From NCBI RefSeq assembly GCF_002918555.1, contig NZ_PQMB01000004.1:238542-302541 (forward strand): DNA of 64,000 nucleotides, in the 5' to 3' direction. Positions within the stretch are counted from its first letter, which is position 1. Each line of letters starts with the position of its first letter. Source of the stretch: Citrobacter amalonaticus. Lineage in GTDB: Bacteria; Pseudomonadota; Gammaproteobacteria; Enterobacterales; Enterobacteriaceae. Both the position numbers and the translations under genes were made by a program. Below the pieces are notes generated by a model. That model saw only the letters and a list, made by a program, of their open reading frames with translations. It was not told where the DNA came from and made no database searches. Shown here piece by piece: positions 49,743 to 57,607 of this stretch.

Positions 49743-52034
49743 TTGTCTGAACTACTCTCTCTCACCCTGTTTCTCGCCTCCGTGCTGATTTATGCCCTGA
49801 AAGCGGGACGCAATACCTGGTGGTTTGCTGCCACCCTGACGGTGCTGGGGCTGTTTGTCGTTTTAAATATCACGTTGTATGCCAGTGACTACTTTACCGG
49901 TGACGGCATTAACGACGCGGTTCTCTACACGTTGACCAACAGCCTGACGGGCGCTGGCGTGGGTAAGTACATATTACCGGGCGTGGGGATCACACTCGCA
50001 TTAGTTGCGGTTTTTACGGCATTAGGCTGGGTGTTGCGCCGTCGCCGTCACCATCCTCACCACTTCGGTTACAGCCTGCTGGCTCTGATTCTGGCATTAG
50101 GCTCCGTGGACGCCAGCCCGGCGTTTCGCCAGATTAGCGAGCTGGTCAAATCTCAGTCGCGCGATGGCGATCCGGATTTCACCGTCTGGTACAAAGAACC
50201 GTCAAAGAGCATTCCCAAACCGAAGCTCAACCTGGTTTACATCTACGGTGAAAGCCTGGAACGTACCTATTTCGATAACGATGCCTTCCCGGATCTCACC
50301 CCGGAACTGGGGGCGTTGAAAAATGAAGGACTGGACTTCAGCCACACCATGCAGCTGCCGGGTACGGATTACACCATCGCCGGGATGGTCGCCTCCCAGT
50401 GCGGTATTCCGCTGTTCGCGCCATTTGAAGGCAACGCCTCAGCGTCCATGTCCAGTTTCTTCCCGCAGAATGTCTGCCTCGGCGATATCCTGAAAAATTC
50501 CGGCTATCAGAACTATTTTGTGCAGGGGGCGAACCTACGCTTTGCCGGAAAAGACGTGTTCCTCAAATCTCACGGTTTTGACCACCTGTACGGTGCCGAA
50601 GAGCTGAAAACCGTGGTGGCGGATCCCGACTATCGCAATGACTGGGGCTTCTACGACGACACGGTTCTCGACGAAGCGTGGAAGAAATTTGAAGCGCTCT
50701 CCCGCTCCGGGCAACGTTTCTCGCTGTTTACGCTAACGGTGGATACCCACCATCCGGACGGTTTTATCTCCCGCACCTGTAACCGCAAACGCTACGACTT
50801 TGACGGCAAGCCCAACCAGTCCTTTAGCGCAGTCAGTTGCAGCCAGGAGAACATTGCAGAATTTATTAACAAGATCAAAACCTCCCCGTGGTTTAAAGAC
50901 ACCGTTATCGTGGTTTCTTCCGACCACCTGGCCATGAACAATACCGCCTGGAAATATCTCAATAAACAGGATCGTAACAATCTGTTCTTTGTGATTCGCG
51001 GTGACCAGCCTCAGCAGGATACGCTGGCTGTCAAACGTAACACGCTCGATAACGGCGCGACCGTGCTGGATATTCTTGGCGGCGATAACTTTCTCGGCCT
51101 CGGGCGCAGCAGCCTCTCTGGTCAGTCATTGTCAGAAGTTTTCCTCAACAGCAAAGAGAAGATTCTGGCGATGAAGCCGGACATTATCCGCCTGTGGAAC
51201 TTCCCGAAAGAGATGAAAGATTTTACCGTCGATCAGGATAAAAAGATGATCGCCTTCTCCGGCAGCCACTTCCGTCTGCCGCTGCTGCTACGGGTGTCGG
51301 ACAAACGCGTCGAACCGCTGCCGGAAAGCGAATACTCAGCCCCACTGCGCTTCCAGCTTGCCGACTTTGCCCCACGAGATAACTTTGTCTGGGTTGACCG
51401 CTGCTATAAGATGGCGCAGCTGTGGAAGCCTGAACTGGCGCTATCCACTGACTGGTGCGTTTCGCAGGGACAGCTGGGAGGACAACAAATCATCCAGCAC
51501 GTCGATAAACCACAGTGGAAAGGCAAGACCGCATTTAAAGAAACGGTCATCGACATGGAGCGTTATAAAGGCAATGTCGATACCCTGAAAATTGTCGATA
51601 ATGATATTCGCTACAAAGCAGACAGCTTTATCTTTAACGTCGCAGGCGCGCCGGAAGAGGTGAAGCAGTTTAGCGGTATCTCCCGCCCGGAATCCTGGGG
51701 ACGCTGGTCTAATGCTCAGCTCGGTGAAGAGGTTAAAATTGAGTACAAAGCGCCGTTGCCCAAGAAATTTGATCTGGTGATTACCGCCAAAGCCTTTGGC
51801 GACAACGCGAACAAGCCCATCCCTGTCCGCGTGGGTAACGAAGAGCATACCCTGGTGTTGGGAAATGACATCAGCACCACAACCCTGCACTTCGACAACC
51901 CCAGCGCCGCCAGCACGCTGGTGATTGTCCCGCCAGATCCCGTCGCAACCAATGAAGGCAATATTCTCGGCCATTCGCCGCGTAAGCTGGGTATCGGTAT
52001 GGTGGAAATCAAAGTCACGAATGCGGAAGGTTAA
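49743..52034 (+). CDS. opgB: Phosphoglycerol transferase OpgB (MdoB)
   Basis: 763 residues with a TTG start ([13 protein letters not shown] in literal translation), as I recall for E. coli. Three to four N-terminal helices (to about residue 125) precede a large periplasmic alkaline-phosphatase-type domain with [31 protein letters not shown] (nucleophile Thr) and VSSDHLAM metal site. It moves phosphoglycerol from phosphatidylglycerol to osmoregulated periplasmic glucans. Confidence 0.96.
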   Translation: MSELLSLTLFLASVLIYALKAGRNTWWFAATLTVLGLFVVLNITLYASDYFTGDGINDAVLYTLTNSLTGAGVGKYILPGVGITLALVAVFTALGWVLRRRRHHPHHFGYSLLALILALGSVDASPAFRQISELVKSQSRDGDPDFTVWYKEPSKSIPKPKLNLVYIYGESLERTYFDNDAFPDLTPELGALKNEGLDFSHTMQLPGTDYTIAGMVASQCGIPLFAPFEGNASASMSSFFPQNVCLGDILKNSGYQNYFVQGANLRFAGKDVFLKSHGFDHLYGAEELKTVVADPDYRNDWGFYDDTVLDEAWKKFEALSRSGQRFSLFTLTVDTHHPDGFISRTCNRKRYDFDGKPNQSFSAVSCSQENIAEFINKIKTSPWFKDTVIVVSSDHLAMNNTAWKYLNKQDRNNLFFVIRGDQPQQDTLAVKRNTLDNGATVLDILGGDNFLGLGRSSLSGQSLSEVFLNSKEKILAMKPDIIRLWNFPKEMKDFTVDQDKKMIAFSGSHFRLPLLLRVSDKRVEPLPESEYSAPLRFQLADFAPRDNFVWVDRCYKMAQLWKPELALSTDWCVSQGQLGGQQIIQHVDKPQWKGKTAFKETVIDMERYKGNVDTLKIVDNDIRYKADSFIFNVAGAPEEVKQFSGISRPESWGRWSNAQLGEEVKIEYKAPLPKKFDLVITAKAFGDNANKPIPVRVGNEEHTLVLGNDISTTTLHFDNPSAASTLVIVPPDPVATNEGNILGHSPRKLGIGMVEIKVTNAEG

Positions 52035-52076
52035 CGTCAGGAGAGCAGCCCGCCGTACGGCGTGGCAGATTTAATT

Positions 52077-52106
52077 TTGATTTGCACAACTTGTGCGCGA
52101 TATAAT
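52077..52106 (+). promoter_or_regulatory. Promoter of candidate small RNA, with palindrome in spacer
   Basis: A perfect TATAAT (52101-52106) is preceded at 18 bp by TTGATT (52077-52082). Between them is a 13-bp inverted repeat, GCACAACTTGTGC (52084-52096), positioned to act as an operator that would block polymerase. The predicted start is about 52110-52113. Confidence 0.65.
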
Positions 52107-52109
52107 TAT

Positions 52110-52226
52110 GAGAATCGCCTTCATGGCGGTGTCTCTTGATCGTTCGGGTGGTGCCGGACGATCCGGCTGGCGCGGGTGGTGCCGTACCAGCCATGAATAG
52201 CCGCCCTTATGGGCGGCTTTTTCTCT
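52110..52226 (+). ncRNA. Candidate small RNA with three hairpins, downstream of opgB
   Basis: About 117 nt between its own promoter and an intrinsic terminator, in the opgB 3' intergenic region. Hairpin 1 (52110-52135) has a UUCAU loop. Hairpin 2 (52138-52163) and hairpin 3 (52165-52192) have 10- and 11-bp stems and identical GUGGUG hexaloops. Its bases 52120-52135 are complementary at 15 of 16 positions to the ribosome-site and start-codon region (53491-53506) of the collagen-like autotransporter mRNA. I do not recognise it as a named family. A 30-codon ORF (MRIAFMAVSLDRSGGAG...) overlaps it but would be leaderless, so a coding role is less likely. Confidence 0.6.
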
Positions 52227-52229
52227 TTC
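52199..52229 (+). terminator. Intrinsic terminator of the candidate small RNA
   Basis: AGCCGCCC-TTAT-GGGCGGCT, a perfect 8-bp GC-rich stem followed by TTTTCTCTTT. Strong on the plus strand, no T tract on the minus strand. Confidence 0.88.
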
Positions 52230-52239
52230 AGAAACCGTT

Positions 52240-52647
52240 TTATGGCTTAACTTTCACGGTGCTGACCTTGCCGGTCTCATCCACGGCGATCGTGACATGG
52301 TCGCCTTTAATATTCACAAACTCCCCGGATACCTGGTGAAAACCCAGTTCTTTCAGCGAATGAGCTGCTGACACAACATCCTGTGCCAGAACATTTTCGT
52401 CTAATGCCGCGTTAAGCCTGGCACGAGCGGTCACACGGTCATCGGTGCCATGCCTGTCGTCGACATGCCGTGAGGGGCTGACGCCATTCCCGGCAGCCGT
52501 CTTATGAATATCACATGTGCCATCGGCTTCAGTTACCTGCGTACATCCGCTACGCTCGAGTTGAGCACGATAGCCGGAGCTAATGGCGTTCGCGTTGCAA
52601 GCAACCAACAGGGCAGCAAAAGCGACAACGGGGGTCATCTTTTTCAT
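52240..52647 (-). CDS. Small predicted periplasmic protein, unknown function
   Basis: 135 residues. A signal peptide (MKKMTPVVAFAALLVACNANA) precedes a mature chain of about 114 residues with two Cys (SGCTQVTEADGTCD), likely a disulfide, a His-rich polar middle and a beta-rich C-terminus (GDHVTIAVDETGKVSTVKV). I do not recognise the family. The ribosome site GGAAGAGAG is good. It lies just downstream of the collagen-like autotransporter gene on the same strand (77 bp gap) and could be cotranscribed. Confidence 0.75.
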   Translation of the reverse strand: MKKMTPVVAFAALLVACNANAISSGYRAQLERSGCTQVTEADGTCDIHKTAAGNGVSPSRHVDDRHGTDDRVTARARLNAALDENVLAQDVVSAAHSLKELGFHQVSGEFVNIKGDHVTIAVDETGKVSTVKVKP

Positions 52648-52724
52648 TACGATCTCTCTTCCAGGTGAATGACATTTCAGATGCTTTCATTAAAGCCGTT
52701 CTGAAAGTCGTAGGGGTGAAAAGC

Positions 52725-53495
52725 TTAGAAATCGCTGTGAAATCCAAGAGAGCCGCCCGCCGCAGTACCGTCATAACTTGCCTGTACCGTTACGGCTGAA
52801 TGTGCATTTGCCTGAAATTGCATGCCGCCAGCAATTGCCGTGCTGCTTTCATACTGTCCGACGGCAACGGCATAGCCGCTTTGATTGGCGTTATAATGGA
52901 GGTTTGCAGAAGCCTGTGCCGATGCGCCGAGATTGCGGACATCACGTTTCAACTCAGCAATATCCTGCTCGTTCTTCGCTGCCTGTGCCTTTGTTTCCAG
53001 ATCTGCCGCAGCGGTCTGCTGAACAATCGCTGTCACGCCGTCTTTCCCGTCATGACCTGCGGCCCCAGTTAAACCCCGGGCCCCCTGCGCCCCGGCCCTG
53101 CCCGTTGCACCTGTTGCACCACTCTGCCCCTGCGCGCCATCTTTACCATCGTGTCCTGCCTTACCATCAATGCCGTCGCGCCCGCTTACGCCATTTCGAG
53201 CAACCGGCATATTTTGCAGATTACGGATAGCAGCATCCTGCGCCGCATCGTGATCATTACTCTGCTGTTGTACCTGGTTTACATAAGCGTTAACCGCTGA
53301 CAGCTTCGCAGCAGTGTCACTGTTCAGGCTGCGAATGTCATAAGCATTGCGCTGAATGCCCGCACTGTGGTCATAACCATTCAGGCGAAGACTATCAATC
53401 ATCTGATCCTGGAGTGAGTCATAAGAGGTGGAATTGGCTGCAAAAGTGGAAGCGCTTACAGTCGCAAAAACAAAGGCGCTCAACGTCTTTTTCAT
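52725..53495 (-). CDS. Collagen-like trimeric autotransporter (YadA-type anchor)
   Basis: 256 residues: signal peptide (about 1-19, ending STFA), a helical coiled-coil region (about 25-97), 18 uninterrupted Gly-X-Y triplets (102-155, with GRDGIDGKAG and GHDGKDG repeated), a second coiled coil (about 160-190), and a C-terminal about 65-residue beta anchor ending in Phe (SGYAVAVGQYE to GGSLGFHSDF). This is the layout of a short trimeric autotransporter adhesin whose stalk is a collagen triple helix. Function as surface adhesin is inferred. Its leader contains the proposed small-RNA target; the Shine-Dalgarno is weak (GAGA). Confidence 0.82.
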   Translation of the reverse strand: MKKTLSAFVFATVSASTFAANSTSYDSLQDQMIDSLRLNGYDHSAGIQRNAYDIRSLNSDTAAKLSAVNAYVNQVQQQSNDHDAAQDAAIRNLQNMPVARNGVSGRDGIDGKAGHDGKDGAQGQSGATGATGRAGAQGARGLTGAAGHDGKDGVTAIVQQTAAADLETKAQAAKNEQDIAELKRDVRNLGASAQASANLHYNANQSGYAVAVGQYESSTAIAGGMQFQANAHSAVTVQASYDGTAAGGSLGFHSDF

Positions 53496-53627
53496 GGTGG
53501 TGTCTCATGTGGAAATAATGTCTAAAAATGATGGTCGGTGGTGTGGCCGACGGCGCTCCATGTCCTGAAATTCAGTCCATCTCGCAGCCAGTAATCATTT
53601 ATTTTGCGGCACGTATCATCTGTTTCT

Positions 53628-53649
53628 AATAGTGATACGGTTCACATTT
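53628..53649 (-). promoter_or_regulatory. CRP-type site upstream of the autotransporter gene
   Basis: Minus strand TGTGAACCGTATCACT fits TGTGA-N6-TCACA at nine of ten bases. Centre about 143 bp upstream of the start codon. Confidence 0.6.
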
Positions 53650-53686
53650 TGAGCGCTCATTTTTAGCAAAAAGTGGCATTGCGTTA

Positions 53687-53700
53687 TTGATCCAGATCAA
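53687..53700 (-). promoter_or_regulatory. FNR-type site upstream of the autotransporter gene
   Basis: TTGATCTGGATCAA on the minus strand is an exact TTGAT-N4-ATCAA match. A TAAAAA hexamer about 25 bp downstream (53660-53665) would suit a class II FNR promoter starting near 53652, giving a leader of about 155 nt. Confidence 0.65.
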
Positions 53701-54077
53701 CAAGAAAGATTAATTAATTTACGCAGTGAATTATTTAATATCGATAAGAGAGTGGGCGTGACTACATGAAATGCGGCAGCGGATGGAGGCACTTTCAGCT
53801 GAAACAGGGGATTGTTTCGTCTGCGGTAAAACAGTCCCCGGTTCCTCATGCGCACCCGACTCATTCGGCAGGCTGCGCGCAGCGGTACGCTGACGGGCTT
53901 TTTTGCCCCTGCGGTTGTCAGCACTGACTTAAAGCTGGCGGACGTCACCGCGACATACGTCCTGCCTGAGGATCGGTAACTGGCGGAGGTTGAAAGTCCG
54001 CGTGGATGATACTGTATTCGCCTCTGACTAAAAAAAACAGCGCCCAACACGGCTCCGGGCGCTGCATGGCAATCGCA

Positions 54078-55100
54078 TCAGAACGTAATCACCCCTTTGA
54101 TAAGTTCACGATTATTAATCACATCGCGCTCATAGGCTTCCGCTAACGTGGCAAACGGATAGCGGTGGGTCAGCATCATTTCGGCGGTCAGTTTTCCCTC
54201 TGCCATCAGCCGCCCGACCTTCGCAAAATCGTCCGGCGTTGCGTTACGACTCCCCATCATGGTGGTCTCTTTTTTGTGAAACTCAGGGTCCGGGAACTGC
54301 AAATCCCCCTTGAACAGTCCGACAAACACAATGCTGCCGCCGTGGCGGATCAGATTGACGGCATTATTCATGGCATGCTGATTTCCCGTGGCATCGATAA
54401 CTTTTTGCGCCAGCGATCCGCCGAAGTGGGCACGCAGACGCCCCTCGAAATCGTCAGCTGACGGATCCACCACCGGCAATCCCAGGTGTGATGTTACATG
54501 CTGACGACGAGCCGGACTGGTATCCGCCACAACCACCTGGGCACCGTCAGCCTTCGCAATCGCCGCAGCACCCAGACCAATCGGCCCTGCGCCAGCCACC
54601 AGCACCTGCTCGTCCGGCGCAATCGCCGCCCGACGCACTGCATGTGCGCTAATGGCATACGGTTCAATTAACGCAGCGGCGTGAGGGTCAATGCCTTCGG
54701 CGAGGAGCAGATTATTCACCGGCACCGACAGGTATTCGCTGAAGCCGCCATCCTGATGCACGCCAATCACGGAAATCTTTTCACAGCAGTTGGTACGACC
54801 GCTTTCACATGCCGGACATTGCTGACATGCCACGTAAGGAATAACCGCCACCTGTTGCCCATTATTCAGGTTCTGGATATTTTTCCCCAGAGCAACAATT
54901 TCTCCACATATTTCATGTCCTAATACACGCGGATAACTAAAGAAGGGCTGATTACCCGACCAGGCATGAATATCGGTTCCACAAATGCCGACAGATTTTA
55001 TTTTAATCAATGCTTCACTCTCACCCGGAACGGGTATTTCCCGCGTTTCCCGGTGCATTTTTTTGGGTTCCAGACACACCAGGACATTCATTGTTGCCAT
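54078..55100 (-). CDS. lgoD: L-galactonate 5-dehydrogenase-like zinc alcohol dehydrogenase LgoD
   Basis: 340 residues, the length of E. coli LgoD (YjjN), of the medium-chain dehydrogenase family. Catalytic zinc ligands Cys40 (GICGTDIHAW), His62-Glu63 (LGHEICGEI); structural zinc cysteines at about 92, 95, 98 and 106; Rossmann motif GAGPIGLG. It should oxidise L-galactonate to D-tagaturonate with NAD. Start at 55100 follows GGGAGAAAAAACG; two upstream in-frame ATG positions are less likely. Divergent from lgoR. Confidence 0.92.
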   Translation of the reverse strand: MATMNVLVCLEPKKMHRETREIPVPGESEALIKIKSVGICGTDIHAWSGNQPFFSYPRVLGHEICGEIVALGKNIQNLNNGQQVAVIPYVACQQCPACESGRTNCCEKISVIGVHQDGGFSEYLSVPVNNLLLAEGIDPHAAALIEPYAISAHAVRRAAIAPDEQVLVAGAGPIGLGAAAIAKADGAQVVVADTSPARRQHVTSHLGLPVVDPSADDFEGRLRAHFGGSLAQKVIDATGNQHAMNNAVNLIRHGGSIVFVGLFKGDLQFPDPEFHKKETTMMGSRNATPDDFAKVGRLMAEGKLTAEMMLTHRYPFATLAEAYERDVINNRELIKGVITF

Positions 55101-55189
55101 CGTTTTTTCTCCCATATTTTCTGTTGCAACAGATATCCTGGAAAAAGCCTCTAAAAATAAACGGGCGACATAACTTGTGAAACTCAGCG

Positions 55190-55219
55190 CATTAAAATGT
55201 TTTAAATCGGGTTTTAATG
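55190..55219. promoter_or_regulatory. Inverted repeat in the lgoD-lgoR divergent promoter region
   Basis: CATTAAAA at 55190-55197 and TTTTAATG at 55212-55219, separated by 14 bp, about 22 bp centre to centre. It lies between the divergent starts and is a candidate LgoR operator. Confidence 0.45.
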
Positions 55220-55237
55220 CTCAAAAAGGAGGGAGCC

Positions 55238-56140
55238 ATGAGTCGTTCGCAGAATTTACGCCACAATGTGATTAACCAAATGATTGACGATATGGCACGC
55301 GGTCATATTCCTTCACCGCTGCCATCGCAAAGTGCGCTGGCCGAGATGTACAACATCAGTCGCACCACGGTACGCCACATGCTGAGCCATCTCAGCGAAT
55401 GCGGCGTACTGACGCAGGTCGGCAGCGATTACGTCATTGCCCGTAAACCCGATCATGATGATGGCTTCGCCTGCAACAGCGCCTCGCTGACTGAGCAAAA
55501 TCGCATTTTTGAACAGGCATTTTTTACGATGATCAACCAGCGCCTGTTGCGGGCAGGTGAGACATTTACCGAACTTCAGCTTTCCCGCGCGGCTGGCGTA
55601 AGCCCGGTCGTTGTCCGGGAATTTCTTTTAAAATTCGGACGTTACAATCTAATCCAAAGTGAAAAACGTGGTCAGTGGAGCATGAAACAGTTTGATCAGG
55701 CCTATGCCGAGCAGCTGTTCGAACTGCGTGAAATGCTGGAAACGCACGCGTTACAACGTTTCCTTAACCTTCCAGCCGATGACATTCGCTGGCAGAAAGC
55801 CCGCGATCTTCTTGACCATCATCGCACCCTGCGAGACACGATTGGTGACAACTATCGTATGTTTTCCTCACTGGACAGAGAGTTTCACACGCTACTGCTG
55901 AGCGCGGCAGAAAATGTTTTCTTTGACCAGTCGCTGGAGATTATCTCAGTCATTTTTCATTTTCATTATCAATGGGATGAAAGCGATCTTAAACAGAGAA
56001 ATATTATTGCGGTCAATGAGCATATGACCATTCTTAGCGCGTTAATCTGCCGTAATGATTTTGGCGCCACCACCGCTTTACGCCAGCACCTGCAAACAGC
56101 CAGACAGACCATGGTTCATTCGATTAATACCTCTGGTTAA
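55238..56140 (+). CDS. lgoR: GntR-family regulator LgoR
   Basis: 300 residues starting MSRSQNLRHNVINQMIDD. The N-terminal GntR winged helix (PSQSALAEMYNISRTTVRHML, about 29-50) is followed by a second GntR-like winged helix (ETFTELQLSRAAGVSPVVVREFL, about 105-130) and an FCD-type effector domain to the end. It matches E. coli LgoR (YjjM), which controls L-galactonate use. The ATG at 55238 follows AAGGAGGGAGCC. Divergent from lgoD and upstream of the TRAP operon. Confidence 0.9.
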   Translation: MSRSQNLRHNVINQMIDDMARGHIPSPLPSQSALAEMYNISRTTVRHMLSHLSECGVLTQVGSDYVIARKPDHDDGFACNSASLTEQNRIFEQAFFTMINQRLLRAGETFTELQLSRAAGVSPVVVREFLLKFGRYNLIQSEKRGQWSMKQFDQAYAEQLFELREMLETHALQRFLNLPADDIRWQKARDLLDHHRTLRDTIGDNYRMFSSLDREFHTLLLSAAENVFFDQSLEIISVIFHFHYQWDESDLKQRNIIAVNEHMTILSALICRNDFGATTALRQHLQTARQTMVHSINTSG

Positions 56141-56477
56141 ATACCGATTAAAAACAATAAAGCATTACCACTACCACAAAATCACCTAAAAAAAGCCACC
56201 TGATGGTGATGAGATAATAGGCTCTAAATCTTCACATAGAAAATAGACCCGCGAGTTGGGCAGTATACTCTAAATAATTCGAGTTGCGGGAAGGCGGCAA
56301 CGCAGCGAATCCCCAGGAGCGTACATAAGTACGTAACTGGGGTGAGCGAGGAAAGCCAACGCACCAGCAACTTGAAGTATGACGAGTATAGAACAAAATA
56401 AGCATCAACCTGACCGGACTATCCTTCCCCTATCGTAATGTGAATTAATTCCGCAGTTCCCACGAAACTGGAGAGCA
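56141..56477. other. lgoR-TRAP intergenic region
   Basis: 337 bp. It contains an ERIC element (56263-56390) and, after it, about 85 bp that must include the TRAP operon promoter unless transcription reads through from lgoR. No ORF is seen. Confidence 0.55.
56263..56390. repeat. Classic ERIC element upstream of the TRAP genes
   Basis: 128 bp with ends GTATACTCTAAATAATTCGAG-like and CTTGAAGTATGACGAGTATA, core GAATCCCCAGGAGC and GTAACTGGGGTGAGCGAG. It is the best ERIC match in the window. Confidence 0.95.
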
Positions 56478-57485
56478 ATGATGAGTAAAATGATAAAAAA
56501 AGGAAATAAGTTACTGGCATTTGCAATGGGTTCGATAATCGCAACCGCCTCCCTTACGGGTTCTGCCTTTGCCGCGGCTGAATATACATTAAAAGTCGCT
56601 TATGAAAACAACCCTGGAGAACCGTTTGATCAAGCCATTCATGAATGGGCGCGCCTGTTCAGTGAACAAACTGCCGGGAAAGGTGAATTAGTCCCTTACC
56701 CCAGCTCTCAGTTAGGCTCGAAGAAAGATGTTATCGAACAAATGAAGCTGGGAAGCCCGCTGATAACCCTGGCCGATGGTGCCTTCTTCTCTGACTATGT
56801 GCCGGATTTCGGCATTATGTTTGGCCCTTATCTGGGTAATGATTACCTGGATATTTTCAAGTTGAATCAGTCTGACTGGTACAAGGATTTGGAAAGTAAA
56901 CTGGATGCGAAGGGACTCCACATCATCACGAAAGACTGGTTATATGGTTCCCGTCACATGTTAACCAACAAAATGGTTAATAAGCCGGAAGATCTGCAAG
57001 GGCTGAAAATCCGGGTACCGAACAACCGTATTCAGATTGAAGGGATGAAAGCGATGGGCGCAACGCCAACGCCACTCCCGCTGGCAGAAGTTTATACCTC
57101 GTTAAATTTAAAAATCATTGATGGCGCAGAAAATCCAATTCCCGTGTTATATGGGCAAAAACACTATGAAGCGGCCAAATACCTCATCCTGACAGGGCAT
57201 GTCGAAAATGTGACGAATCTGGTCATGGGAAGTCGCACATACAAAAAGCTGCCACCTGACATTCAAACCGCGCTGATCGACTCGGGTAATAAAGCAGGTC
57301 AGTATCTGACGGATCTGGTCCTGAAAGAAGAGAAGAGCCTGATAGAAAAAATGAAAAACGAGGGTGTTACCGTTGTTGAAGTCGATCGCACGTTGTTCCG
57401 CGACGCCTCAAAATCTTTCTATACGAAATTCCCGGAATGGACCCCCGCTTTATACGAGAAAACGCAGGAAATCATTGCCAAATAA
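56478..57485 (+). CDS. TRAP transporter substrate-binding protein (DctP family)
   Basis: 335 residues with a signal peptide (about 1-32, ending GSAFA) and the DctP fold. The carboxylate-binding Arg is in LQGLKIRVPNN (Arg179), and the family segment PLAEVYTSLNLKIIDGAENP is intact. TRAP binding proteins take up sugar acids, dicarboxylates and similar anions into the membrane DctQM carrier. Its position next to lgoR suggests L-galactonate or a related aldonate. A second ATG three bases downstream is an equal start candidate. A strong stem-loop follows the stop. Confidence 0.9.
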   Translation: MMSKMIKKGNKLLAFAMGSIIATASLTGSAFAAAEYTLKVAYENNPGEPFDQAIHEWARLFSEQTAGKGELVPYPSSQLGSKKDVIEQMKLGSPLITLADGAFFSDYVPDFGIMFGPYLGNDYLDIFKLNQSDWYKDLESKLDAKGLHIITKDWLYGSRHMLTNKMVNKPEDLQGLKIRVPNNRIQIEGMKAMGATPTPLPLAEVYTSLNLKIIDGAENPIPVLYGQKHYEAAKYLILTGHVENVTNLVMGSRTYKKLPPDIQTALIDSGNKAGQYLTDLVLKEEKSLIEKMKNEGVTVVEVDRTLFRDASKSFYTKFPEWTPALYEKTQEIIAK

Positions 57486-57491
57486 CCGTCA

Positions 57492-57520
57492 GGCTGCGCA
57501 GGTTTATCACCTGCGCAGCC
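57492..57520 (+). terminator. Intercistronic stem-loop after the TRAP binding-protein gene
   Basis: GGCTGCGCAGG-TTTATCA-CCTGCGCAGCC, a perfect 11-bp stem without a following T run. It sits between the binding-protein gene and the membrane genes and likely protects the upstream mRNA or attenuates read-through. Confidence 0.7.
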
Positions 57521-57607
57521 CCAAAAGAACCGGGATGAGACTGACAGAGGGGCGTTCGAAGAGATACCGCGCCTGCCTGATAAACATGTCATTTTAAAGG
57601 AATTGCT

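Larger units (their letters stand above)
53496..54077. other. Region upstream of the autotransporter: leader, regulatory sites and gene remnants
   Basis: 582 bp. The first about 150 bp hold the autotransporter leader and promoter with CRP- and FNR-type sites. The part 53760-53990 is GC-richer and open in several frames (for example plus-strand MRTRLIRQAARSGTLTGFFA and a minus-strand frame of 117 codons), but none has a convincing ribosome site or recognisable product; it looks like a decayed gene fragment. Confidence 0.5.

Noticed and set aside
52108-52200. 30-codon ORF (MRIAFMAVSLDRSGG...) overlapping the candidate small RNA
   Set aside because: The ATG coincides with the predicted transcription start and lacks a ribosome site; stem-loop structure explains the sequence better. 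Not fully excluded.
53165-53360. Periodic Gly codons in the collagen-like gene considered as a DNA tandem repeat
   Set aside because: The nucleotide sequence varies between triplets; periodicity is at protein level.
53697-54050. 117-codon minus-strand ORF upstream of the adhesin
   Set aside because: No ribosome site, no similarity to a known family, composition unlike neighbouring genes; treated as remnant sequence.
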